Part shown: positions 51,542-58,288 of the stretch, in pieces | Layout: each line of letters starts with the position of its first letter | How positions within the stretch are numbered: position 1 is the first letter of the stretch | Assembly: GCA_002027195.1 (NCBI GenBank) | Contig: MWJO01000045.1 | Span: 1-58,288, forward strand | Source of the DNA: Streptomyces sp. GKU 895 | GTDB lineage: Bacteria; Actinomycetota; Actinomycetes; Streptomycetales; Streptomycetaceae | Direction: 5' to 3' | Length of the DNA stretch: 58,288 bases | Notes under the pieces: model-generated | The model's database searches: none | Told to the model about the DNA's origin: nothing | Seen by the model: the letters and a program-made list of their open reading frames with translations, nothing else | Program-made: the position numbers and the translations under genes

Positions 51542-53938
51542 TCAGAACCTCACGACGAAGTTCCTCACCGTGCCGGTGTCACCCGTGGCCACGTCGTCGA
51601 CGCGGAGCTTCCACCAGCCGTTGACCGGCAGGTCGGTCGCGTCGACCGTGTAGACCTTCTGCAGGGTCCCGCCGGGTTCCTCGCCGTTGTCCTTGAGCAG
51701 GTGCATCGAGCCGTCCGGCGCGATCAGGTCGATCTTGAGGTCGCCCAGGTACCTGTGCTCGACGTCCACGTACACCTTGAGCTTGCCGGAGCCGACGCCC
51801 GACAGACCGTCCGCCTTGGTCCAGATCTCCGTGTAGTTCTTGTCCGGGATCGCCTTCACGGTCTGGTTCTCGTACGACGGGAAGCCGAGCGACCAGCCGG
51901 TGAGGGTGCCCGTCGAACCGGTGGCCGAGTCGGTGACCTTCAGCGTCCAGGTGCCGTTGGCGACCGCGTCCGTGGCGTCGACGCCGTACGTCGTCTGAAG
52001 GGTGCCGCCGGCCTCGGAGCCGTACGCCTTGAGGGGGTACGACTTGCCGTCCGGGCTGGTCAGGGCGAGCTTCAGGTCACCGATCCTGGTGTGGGTGAGG
52101 TTCGCGTAGACCTGGAGCGGCCCGGCGGCGTTGCCGTCGATCTGGGAGACCGCGATGGTGGAGCTGAGGGTGCCGGAGTCCGGGATGGCCTGGGCGGTGG
52201 TGTTCTCGAACGGCGTCGGGAAGATCAGCGACCAGGTGGTCAGCGTGCCCGCGTCCCCGTCGTCGGTGTCGGTCATCCGCAGCTTCCACTCGCCGTTCGC
52301 GACCGAGGCGGAGGCGTCCACGGTGTACGTGGCGATGATGTCGTCGGCGCCGTCGGAGGCGCTCGCCGCCTTCAGCAGGTGGGTCGTGCCGTTCGGCGCG
52401 ACGAGCTCCAGCTTCACGTCACCGCGGAAGGCGTGGGTGATGCTGACGTACGCCTTGAGGTTCTTCGGAGCGTTGCCCGGGTATTCGGCGACGGTGATCG
52501 GCGAGGTCACCGCGGTGCCGGTGCCGCCGGTCGGCGCGTCCGGGATGGCGACGTCCTTGTCGTTGTCGACCTGGAAGGCGCGCGGCTTCTTGTCCGCCTC
52601 CGGCTTCGGCTCGACCGCGGCGACGGCCTTGGCCACGTCGATACGGGGTACGGTCACGCCCGCCTCGTCGGTGACCGGCTTGCCGGTGGTGGCGAGCAGC
52701 GAGATCAGGCTGGCCAGCCCCTCGGTCGGGTAGGCCTGACGGAGGACGGCGAGGGCACCGGCGACGTGCGGGGTCGCCATGGACGTGCCGCTCATGGAGT
52801 CGTAACCGCCGCCCGGGACCGAGGAGACGATGGCGTTGCCGGGGGCGAGGACGTCGAGCAGCGGGCCGTGGTTGGAGAAGGAGGCGATCTGGTCGTCGTC
52901 GGTGGTGGCGCCGACGGAGACCGCGTTGGGCACGCAGGCCGGGGCGGTGACGGCGGTCGCGCTGCCGTTGTTGCCGGCCGCGACGACGGTGGCGACCCCG
53001 GCGGCGTAGAGCTTGTCGATGGCCGCGGCGCGGGCGTCCTTGGTGCAGGCGGTGCTGTAACTCGCCGAGCCCAGGCTCAGGTTGGCGGCGACGATCGGGG
53101 TGCCGGCCTGCTTGAGCGCCAGGACCTTCTCCAGCGCGGCGATCTGGGCGCTGGTGAAGCTGCGGATGCACGGGGTGGTGGTGCCGCAGTACTTCGTGGA
53201 GTCGAACTTGGAGAAGACCTGCATGGCGACGATGCCCGCGTCCGGTGCGACCCCGGTGGCCGGCGCGCCGGTCAGCCCGGTGCCGTCACCGGCGGCGATG
53301 CCGGCGACATGGGTGCCGTGGTCGCAGCCGTCGAGGCCGGCGCAGGCGCCGGCCGCGGAGTTGGCGGCGCCGGTGCCCTCCTGGGTGGCCGCGCCGTTCC
53401 CGCACAGGCTGGTGGCGCCGTAGGTGGCGTCGATCGGCGAGAAGCAGGCCTCGGCGACGATCCGGTCCTTGAAGAACGGGTGGTTGGTGGCGACACCGGT
53501 GTCGATGATCGCGATGGCGCTGCCCGCACCGGTCTTGCCGGCCTTGTGCGCGGTGTCGGCGCCGATGACCGGGATGCTCTGGTCCAGCGAGGGCGCGGAG
53601 AGCCCGTCCTCGGTGACGCTCACCACGCCGTCCTGGGCGGCGAGTTCGGCCAGCCCGGCCTTGTCGACGCGCAGGGTGACCAGGGGCAGCGTGTCGAAGG
53701 ACTGGAGGGTGTCGCCGACGCTCGCCGCGCCGGACAGGTCGGCGCGGGTCTCGGTGACGACGTTCACGCGGACGGTGTCGCCGCCGGCGGTCCGGTCGTA
53801 GAGGGGCGGGTCGATCGGGTCGTCGGCGGTGGTGGCCGTCGAGGTGGTGGACGTCGAGTCGGTGGCGTGGGCGGGTATCGCGCTGAGGGTGGCGGCCATC
53901 ACGGACGTGATGACGGCAGCCCAGATCCGTCTGGTCAT
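51542..53938 (-). CDS. Secreted subtilisin-family serine protease with three P-domain-like repeats
   Basis: 798 residues, uninterrupted. Signal peptide (IWAAVITSVMAATLSAIPAHA), I9-like propeptide (VRVNVVTETRADL, LPLVTLRVDKAGLAELA), S8 domain with Asp in AIIDTGVATNHP, His in CDHGTHVAGIAAGD, Asn in AAGNNGS and Ser in SGTSMATPHVAGA, then three P domains (VSITHAFRGDVKLELVAPNG, ANLTHTRIGDLKLALTSPDG, VDVEHRYLGDLKIDLIAPDG) ending RNFVVRF. It is a close paralogue of the protease at 46324-48698 in the catalytic part but the P domains differ more. Acts outside the cell after removal of the propeptide; substrates unknown. ATG 53938 chosen for the signal peptide. The CTCAA array of its paralogue is absent upstream. 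Confidence 0.93.
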   Translation of the reverse strand: MTRRIWAAVITSVMAATLSAIPAHATDSTSTTSTATTADDPIDPPLYDRTAGGDTVRVNVVTETRADLSGAASVGDTLQSFDTLPLVTLRVDKAGLAELAAQDGVVSVTEDGLSAPSLDQSIPVIGADTAHKAGKTGAGSAIAIIDTGVATNHPFFKDRIVAEACFSPIDATYGATSLCGNGAATQEGTGAANSAAGACAGLDGCDHGTHVAGIAAGDGTGLTGAPATGVAPDAGIVAMQVFSKFDSTKYCGTTTPCIRSFTSAQIAALEKVLALKQAGTPIVAANLSLGSASYSTACTKDARAAAIDKLYAAGVATVVAAGNNGSATAVTAPACVPNAVSVGATTDDDQIASFSNHGPLLDVLAPGNAIVSSVPGGGYDSMSGTSMATPHVAGALAVLRQAYPTEGLASLISLLATTGKPVTDEAGVTVPRIDVAKAVAAVEPKPEADKKPRAFQVDNDKDVAIPDAPTGGTGTAVTSPITVAEYPGNAPKNLKAYVSITHAFRGDVKLELVAPNGTTHLLKAASASDGADDIIATYTVDASASVANGEWKLRMTDTDDGDAGTLTTWSLIFPTPFENTTAQAIPDSGTLSSTIAVSQIDGNAAGPLQVYANLTHTRIGDLKLALTSPDGKSYPLKAYGSEAGGTLQTTYGVDATDAVANGTWTLKVTDSATGSTGTLTGWSLGFPSYENQTVKAIPDKNYTEIWTKADGLSGVGSGKLKVYVDVEHRYLGDLKIDLIAPDGSMHLLKDNGEEPGGTLQKVYTVDATDLPVNGWWKLRVDDVATGDTGTVRNFVVRF

Positions 53939-54428
53939 GTCGCTCTCGGGGTGAGGGAATGCCGGCGCGCGGAAAACGGCACCGGAGAAGGAAAGAGAGG
54001 AGAAGAAAGAAAAAGAGAACTGCCTGCGGACGTCACGCACTTGGCGTGTTCCGTCGGGAGGCCGTAGGGGAAAGCGGCGGCAGAGCCGACCGCAGCGGCG
54101 GAGAAAGACGGATCCGCTTGATCACCGCAGACCCTAGGGGAGCCGTGATCACCGCCGCAAGACCCGGATATCCGGAGCGGGGAACTCCGTACGGTTGCTC
54201 CGGCAAAAGGCAGGGCTGCCCGGTCATTGCTTTCAGGGCGCCCTGCCTCGTAAGCGCTCGTCCGCCCACGGGAACCAATTTCACCGCCACGCAGCCCCCA
54301 CCCACCCACCCGTCGCCTGGTGCCGCTGAGCCGCACCGGCGCGCCCGCACCACCAGCAGAGACCGACGACAGGCCAGGAACCAGCCACCGCCCGCCCGCC
54401 GGACCGCTCCGGCGTCGGACCCGCACCG
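53939..54428. other. Non-coding stretch between the protease and the WXG cluster
   Basis: 490 bp with no convincing gene. It must contain the promoters of two divergent units. Near the protease it is purine-rich (repeated GAGAAGGAAAGAGAGG-like words). A hairpin GGCAGGGC (54209-54216) / GCCCTGCC (54240-54247) lies in the middle. No known regulatory element recognised. Confidence 0.5.
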
Positions 54429-55019
54429 GTGTTCGGGCTGATCACGCCCGTGGACTGGTACCGCATGCCGCTCCAGCCGCGGGACCGCCGCGAGGCGTCC
54501 ATCGCCGCGCTGATCAGACGGCAGTTCGCCGGCGTCGACGACCAGCCCGTACTGCGCCGTAAGGCGGAGGAACAACTGCGTGACACCGCAGAGGCGGGCG
54601 TCGAGCAGGGCGGTGTCGTGCTGTACCTCTCCTTCCTGGAGGTCGGCGGCATCCCGCTGTCCGCCTCGTTGCTCGTCTCCCGCCTGCACCAGACATTCGA
54701 CGCGCTCGACGCGGTGGCCGCGCTCGCCGGCTCCGGCGAGGTCGGTCTGACGAAGCTTCCCGCGGTGGGGCGGGCCGCCCGGCTGGTGCGGCGGGAGCAG
54801 TCGAAGCAGTCGCGGAAGCTGGGGTCGGAGTTCCAGGACACGGTCGTCGAGTACTTCGTACCGGTCCCGGGCCGCGACGAGGTGCTGATGCTCACCTTCA
54901 GCACACCGCTGGAACCGATCGCCGACGCCATGGTGGAACTGTTCGACGCGATCGCCGGAACGCTGCGCTGGCAGCGGCAGGACGACACGGGGGATGACGA
55001 GACATGGGCGAACGACTGA
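54429..55019 (+). CDS. Conserved hypothetical protein at the start of a WXG100/type VII-like cluster
   Basis: 196 residues from a GTG at 54429 (FGLITPVDWYRMPLQPRDRR). No signal peptide, no membrane helix and no recognisable enzyme motif; middle part VLYLSFLEVGGIPLSASLLVSRL and VEYFVPVPGRDEVLMLTFSTPLEPIADAM. Proteins of this look are found beside WXG100 genes in Streptomyces and the last gene of the cluster (56737-57339) has a similar fold pattern, so an EspG-like chaperone or partner for secretion substrates is possible, but only inferred from context. It overlaps the WXG gene by 16 bp, so the two are coupled. Confidence 0.75.
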   Translation: MFGLITPVDWYRMPLQPRDRREASIAALIRRQFAGVDDQPVLRRKAEEQLRDTAEAGVEQGGVVLYLSFLEVGGIPLSASLLVSRLHQTFDALDAVAALAGSGEVGLTKLPAVGRAARLVRREQSKQSRKLGSEFQDTVVEYFVPVPGRDEVLMLTFSTPLEPIADAMVELFDAIAGTLRWQRQDDTGDDETWAND

Positions 55020-55306
55020 GGGTCTCCACGGACGACCTGGAGACGGCCGGCACCGGACTGCGGACGGTGGCCACCGAACTCGAAGGACTCGACAAGCTGA
55101 TGGACCGATACGACCGCCGCACGGTGGGCCACCAGCAACTGCACGAGCGGCTCCAGGACTTCTCCGACGGCTGGGACGACAACCGCAAGAAGATGATCGA
55201 GGAGATCCAGGGCCTCGGACAGGTCGCCCACGAGGCCGGCAAGGCCTACAAGGAACTCGACACCGCGCTCTACAACGCGCTCATCGGCAAGGGGAAGAAG
55301 AAGTGA
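55004..55306 (+). CDS. WXG100/ESX-like small helical protein
   Basis: 100 residues, almost wholly helical. The pattern LRVSTDDLETAGTGLRTVATELEGL, then the turn FSDGWDDNRKKM with the Trp-x-x-Asn in place of the usual WxG, and the second helix MIEEIQGLGQVAHEAGKAYKELDTAL, resembles the WXG100/ESAT-6 superfamily of type VII secretion substrates. Ends with a basic GKGKKK tail. The ATG overlaps the preceding gene. No secretion ATPase (EccC) is in this window, so the machinery would have to be elsewhere. Downstream is a 23-bp tandem repeat and then the larger T7-like protein. Confidence 0.78.
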   Translation: MGERLRVSTDDLETAGTGLRTVATELEGLDKLMDRYDRRTVGHQQLHERLQDFSDGWDDNRKKMIEEIQGLGQVAHEAGKAYKELDTALYNALIGKGKKK

Positions 55307-55348
55307 CAGGCGAGGGGAAGAAGAAGTGACAGGCGAGGGGAAGAAGAG
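55290..55348 (+). repeat. 23-bp tandem repeat at the WXG/T7-protein junction
   Basis: Unit AGGGGAAGAAGAAGTGACAGGCG repeats at 55290-55312 and 55313-55335 with a third partial copy to about 55346. The first copy contains the stop of the WXG gene; each copy carries a purine-rich ribosome-binding-like stretch, the last one in front of the next gene's ATG (55349). Confidence 0.85.
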
Positions 55349-56740
55349 ATGACACGCCCCGCCGACCACCGCTGGGAGGTGCTGGGGGAGAGCGGCGACC
55401 CGGTGCCCGGCGACGTCACCGACCTCAAGGCCCTCTCCCGCCGCTTCGAGGCCACCGCCAAGACCATCACCGAGACCGCGGCCGCCCTGCGCCGCCTCGG
55501 CAACCAGGAGAGCTGGGACTCCGACGCGGGCCGCGCCTTCGCCGACAAGGCGAACGACACCGCGAAGACGGTCAGCAAGGCGCACGACCGCTACGCCGAC
55601 GCCGCGTCCGCGCTGAAGACGTACTACACCGACCTGGAGACCATCCAGGAGGACGCCGACAAGCTGCTGCGCGACGCGGAGACCAAGGCCGGCGACCTGA
55701 GCAAGGCGAAGTCGAGCGCCGAGAACCCTCCGAAGGGCACCGAGGACGCCGACCAGAAGAAGCTCGACAAGAAGGTCACCGACCTCCAGGAAGGCCTGGA
55801 CGGCCTGCGCGGTCAGCTCGCGGACGTCAAGCGACGCCACAAGGAGGCCGGAGACGCGGCCGCCAAGAAGATCCACGACACCACCGAGGGCGACGGCCTC
55901 AACGACTCGTGGCTGGACGACCTGCGGGACGCCCTGAAGATCATCAGTGACATCACGGGGGCGATCGCCGCGGTCTGCGGCATCCTCGCGCTGCTCGTCG
56001 GCTGGATCCCGATCATCGGCCAGGCACTGGCGGGTGTGCTCGGCACGATCGCGCTGGTGATGACGGCGATCTCCCTGGTCTGCCACATCCTGCTGGCCAT
56101 CAACGGCGACGGCTCCTGGGGCGACGTCGCCATGGACGCCCTGGGCCTGGCCACCTTCGGTGTCGGCCGCGTCTTCTCCGCCGGGTCCAAGCTCGCCGCC
56201 ACCCTCGGCCGCAGCCGCGTCTGGCAGGCCGCCGACGACTACGTCCGCGCCTGGAACCGGGGCATGAACTCCGCCGCCCGCCGCCGCCTCGTCGAGGCGA
56301 TGGTCGGCCCGCGCGCCGGAGCGACCGGCGCCGGCGCTCTGCCCGACGTCTCGCTCGCCGCCGCCTTCAAGGGCCTGCCCCGCTCCTTCGCCGACGACCT
56401 CGGCACCATCCGCGGCAACTGGCGCGACCTCTTCAAGGTCGGCGACAACCTCACCGCCGCCCGCAACGCCTACAACACCGCCGGTGCCCGCGGCCTGGCC
56501 AGCATGTACGTCGGCCCCGGCATGGTCGACGAACTCGGCCGCATGAAGAACGTCGACCCGACCGACCTGAACTTCATCGGCACCCCCGACGCCTTCAAGC
56601 AGGCCCTCTCCTACAACTCCTGGGCCCTCGGCGCCACCGGCACCGGCGCGGGCTCCGACACCAACAGCTTCATCGGCCTGTTCGGCGGCGACGACGAGAT
56701 CGACGTGACGGGCCCGGACGCGTCGCTGGCGGGGCGGTGA
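55349..56740 (+). CDS. Putative type VII-secreted protein with N-terminal signal-like domain
   Basis: 463 residues. The N-terminal ~110 residues (VLGESGDPVPGDVTDLKALSRRFE, RRLGNQESWDSDAGRAFADKAND) match the helical 'T7SS signal'/WXG-like domain seen at the front of many Streptomyces secreted toxins. Next is a long coiled coil (about 110-180), then two hydrophobic helices (AVCGILALLVGWIPIIGQAL, IALVMTAISLVCHILLAI) and a C-terminal domain (AWNRGMNSAARRRLVEAM, FADDLGTIRGNWRDLF) that I cannot assign. No nuclease or ADP-ribosyltransferase motif visible. Could be a membrane-inserting effector or a structural component. Its stop overlaps the next gene's GTG, so that gene could be an immunity or partner protein. 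Confidence 0.78.
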   Translation: MTRPADHRWEVLGESGDPVPGDVTDLKALSRRFEATAKTITETAAALRRLGNQESWDSDAGRAFADKANDTAKTVSKAHDRYADAASALKTYYTDLETIQEDADKLLRDAETKAGDLSKAKSSAENPPKGTEDADQKKLDKKVTDLQEGLDGLRGQLADVKRRHKEAGDAAAKKIHDTTEGDGLNDSWLDDLRDALKIISDITGAIAAVCGILALLVGWIPIIGQALAGVLGTIALVMTAISLVCHILLAINGDGSWGDVAMDALGLATFGVGRVFSAGSKLAATLGRSRVWQAADDYVRAWNRGMNSAARRRLVEAMVGPRAGATGAGALPDVSLAAAFKGLPRSFADDLGTIRGNWRDLFKVGDNLTAARNAYNTAGARGLASMYVGPGMVDELGRMKNVDPTDLNFIGTPDAFKQALSYNSWALGATGTGAGSDTNSFIGLFGGDDEIDVTGPDASLAGR

Positions 56741-57339
56741 CCCGCATGGCGACCGACACGGCCGACTGGCGCGAATGCCGAGTGGACCTTCCCGCCCCGC
56801 ACAACTGGCTGGTCCTGGACCTGCGCACCGAGGACCCCGAGACCTGGGCACGGCAGGTGGCTGAGGAACACCTGGTCGAGGATTCGCCGCGCGAGCTGTA
56901 CGACGCCTTCGCCACGGACGTCCTCTGGTACTGGGGAGCGGCCCGCCGCCAGCACGCCCTGTGCGCGTCCCTGCTCGCCCCGCCGGACACCCCGGTGCTG
57001 GCGAGCTACACGGTCCGGGAGATCCGCGTTCCGCCCGAGGCGGCGACGATCGCGTCCCTGCGTGCGGAGGTGGGGGAGGCGGAGGGCCCGTTCTTCGGCA
57101 CCCAACTGCTGGAGGAGGTGGACCTCCCCTTGGGCCCGGCGCTCCGCGTCCAGCGCATGGAGCCCACGGCCCCGGAGTCTGCGTCCGGCGAAATCGTGGA
57201 GGGCGTCGCCCACTACGTCCTGCCCACCCGTTTCTCGGGGTCAGCCTTGGAGTGCCGCCTCTTGTGGAGCTCCCCGGGCCTCGGCGAGGCGCTGGCCAAG
57301 ATGGCCGACGAACTGGCGGTGTCACTCCGCCTGACGTGA
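56737..57339 (+). CDS. Conserved hypothetical partner of the T7-like protein
   Basis: 200 residues from the GTG at 56737, which overlaps the previous stop; an in-frame ATG at 56746 would shorten it by three. No membrane helix or signal. Parts such as WLVLDLRTEDPETWARQVAEEHL, VPPEAATIASLRAE and VAHYVLPTRFSGSALECRLLWSS suggest an alpha/beta protein similar to the first gene of this cluster. The tight coupling to a putative effector is what one expects for an immunity or chaperone protein; this is inferred. Overlaps the convergent membrane-protein gene by 18 bp. Confidence 0.78.
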   Translation: MTRMATDTADWRECRVDLPAPHNWLVLDLRTEDPETWARQVAEEHLVEDSPRELYDAFATDVLWYWGAARRQHALCASLLAPPDTPVLASYTVREIRVPPEAATIASLRAEVGEAEGPFFGTQLLEEVDLPLGPALRVQRMEPTAPESASGEIVEGVAHYVLPTRFSGSALECRLLWSSPGLGEALAKMADELAVSLRLT

Positions 57340-57852
57340 CCGCCGCCCGATCGGAGGCTCCCCGAGCCCGAGCTTCTCCCACGGCAGCATCGCGAGCGGC
57401 ATCCAGCTGAAGCCGACGGCGAAGACGCCGAGGACGTTGACGAGCTGCTTGGGCAGCACCCACCCCAGCTGGGCCACGACCAGGGCGACGACCAGCAGAT
57501 ACACATCGAAGACGAGCACGGCGAGGATCTTCCGCAGGACGGCCCCGAGACCGACCCGGGCCTCGCCCCCCTTGAACATCCCGAAGACGATCACCGGCAC
57601 CATCAGTCCGGTGACGCCCCCGACGGCGATCCCGCCGATGACGAGGGCGATCCGTCCGTCCTCCGGCACGAGATCGGACAGCGGCGCACGATCGACGGCG
57701 TCCCCGAGCAACGCCACAGCCGCGTACACACCGAGCGCCATCGCCGCGAGCACGACGACGACCCCGACCCCGAAGGCGACATTTCCGGCAACAGAGCGCC
57801 GCGCACCGGACTGCGTCGCGTCCGGCCCCTCGGCCCTCGACTCGGCGGACAT
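57322..57852 (-). CDS. Membrane protein of unknown function
   Basis: About 176 residues, four membrane helices (about 27-47, 70-95, 105-125, 130-150) with short loops; recognisable parts include GNVAFGVGVVVVLAAMALGVY and YLLVVALVVAQLGWVLPKQL. No domain recognised. The start at 57852 is preceded by GGAGAG at a usual distance; an ATG four codons upstream (57864) has a worse site. Convergent with the last gene of the WXG cluster; co-directional with the broken lipoprotein-like gene upstream. Confidence 0.75.
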   Translation of the reverse strand: MSAESRAEGPDATQSGARRSVAGNVAFGVGVVVVLAAMALGVYAAVALLGDAVDRAPLSDLVPEDGRIALVIGGIAVGGVTGLMVPVIVFGMFKGGEARVGLGAVLRKILAVLVFDVYLLVVALVVAQLGWVLPKQLVNVLGVFAVGFSWMPLAMLPWEKLGLGEPPIGRRSRQAE

Positions 57853-57901
57853 GGACTCTCCCATTCCTCTGCGGGTCCGCTAGAGGATAGCCAGGCCGCG
57901 C

Positions 57902-58288
57902 TCAGTGGCTCCAGGCACTGGTGTCCAGCACCTTCGCCGGCGGCTGCACGTCCAGGGGCTCGTCGCACGATCACCGAGACGGCCGGTGCGCCGTCGACCT
58001 TCGTCGGCTCGCCCCGCTTCGCCGTGCCGAAGGAGGAGAAGTCACGGGGGCAGGCTGCCAGTCCGTCGTCCGGTTCGGCCTTCTCGCGGGGGTCTTGAGC
58101 CAGATGTTCTGGGGTCCCTTCATGGACTTGCCCGCTTCGAGGTGCACCTGCTGTGGAGGTCGGTCGTGATGCGGCCGGTGAATCCCTTGCCCTCGGGGTT
58201 GGTGGTCGTCCCCTCGACGGTCACGGACGTCAGCTTGCTCATCGTCTCGTTCGCCTCGTCGAGGATCTCCGCCGACGGTCGTCCTCTC
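57902..58288 (-). pseudogene. Lipoprotein-like protein, C-terminal fragment with several frameshifts (runs off window)
   Basis: The minus strand encodes pieces of one protein in different frames: ILDEANETMSKLTSVTVEGT and GKGFTGRITTDLH; then VHLEAGKSMKGPQNIWLK; then LAACPRDFSSFGTAKRGEP and VDGAPAVSVIV; then DEPLDVQPPAKVLDTSAWSH before a TGA at 57902-57904. At least three indels are needed (near 58155, near 58093 and near 57966). The pattern resembles the LprG/LppX-like or similar secreted lipoproteins of actinobacteria, without certainty. The 5' part is beyond the window. Confidence 0.55.

Noticed and set aside
51506..54067. Long plus-strand frame (853 codons) opposite the second protease
   Set aside because: It is the complement of a clearly real protease with signal peptide and catalytic triad; its own translation is Gly/Arg/Val-rich without any motif. 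High-GC genomes give such shadow frames.

Overview
The window is high-GC actinobacterial chromosome, almost certainly Streptomyces: GTG/TTG starts, 'ATGA' or 'GTGA' gene overlaps, the afsQ1/afsQ2/sigQ and matAB loci, and rare TTA codons. No prophage, integrase, transposase, CRISPR array, rRNA or tRNA was seen; the only structural RNA gene is tmRNA.

Layout. (1) 0-8.6 kb: envelope membrane proteins, then deoxyribonucleoside catabolism (deoC, an aldehyde dehydrogenase and a dehydrogenase-like pseudoenzyme), a uridine-kinase-like protein and a small lipoprotein. (2) 8.7-13.7 kb: sigQ divergent from afsQ1-afsQ2-lipoprotein, with an AfsQ1-type box between them, then VanZ-like and PspC genes. (3) 13.7-18.7 kb: adenosine deaminase, whose promoter carries the same 12-bp palindrome as deoC, an alpha/beta hydrolase, and a divergent LysR/MFS pair. 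(4) 18.9-25.5 kb: prfB, a LAETG sortase-type surface protein, ftsE-ftsX, a PDZ/S41 protease, smpB and ssrA. (5) 25.6-41.5 kb: accessory functions: a secreted esterase, a DacB-type carboxypeptidase, a sugar ABC importer/alpha-xylosidase/LacI/GH3 locus that looks like xyloglucan-oligosaccharide use, a P450, and a second LysR/MFS pair. (6) 41.6-46.1 kb: an anchored Ser/Thr/Pro-rich protein with matB and matA (poly-GlcNAc-type exopolysaccharide). (7) 46.1-53.9 kb: two closely related subtilisin-family proteases in opposite orientation flanking a GNAT gene, a secreted protein, a 34-residue membrane peptide, an XRE regulator and a DUF2975 protein; the CTCAA-type repeats before the first protease recur before the secreted protein. 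(8) 54.4-57.3 kb: a four-gene cluster resembling type VII (WXG100) secretion substrates. (9) 57.3-58.3 kb: a membrane protein and a broken lipoprotein-like gene running off the window.

Two cautions. At least nine otherwise well-conserved genes carry single-base indels, often in short G/C runs, which suggests residual assembly error more than biological decay. Also, from memory of the S. coelicolor gene order, the left block (SCO49xx-like) and the right block (SCO29xx-like) are not neighbours there, so the 15.5-18.8 kb stretch is either a rearrangement point or a mis-join.

Most interesting leads: the CTCAA-N6-CTCAA repeats shared by two promoters in the protease region, the DUF2975-XRE-microprotein operon with its long dyad, the deoC/add operator, and the putative xyloglucan locus whose LacI regulator contains a TTA codon.
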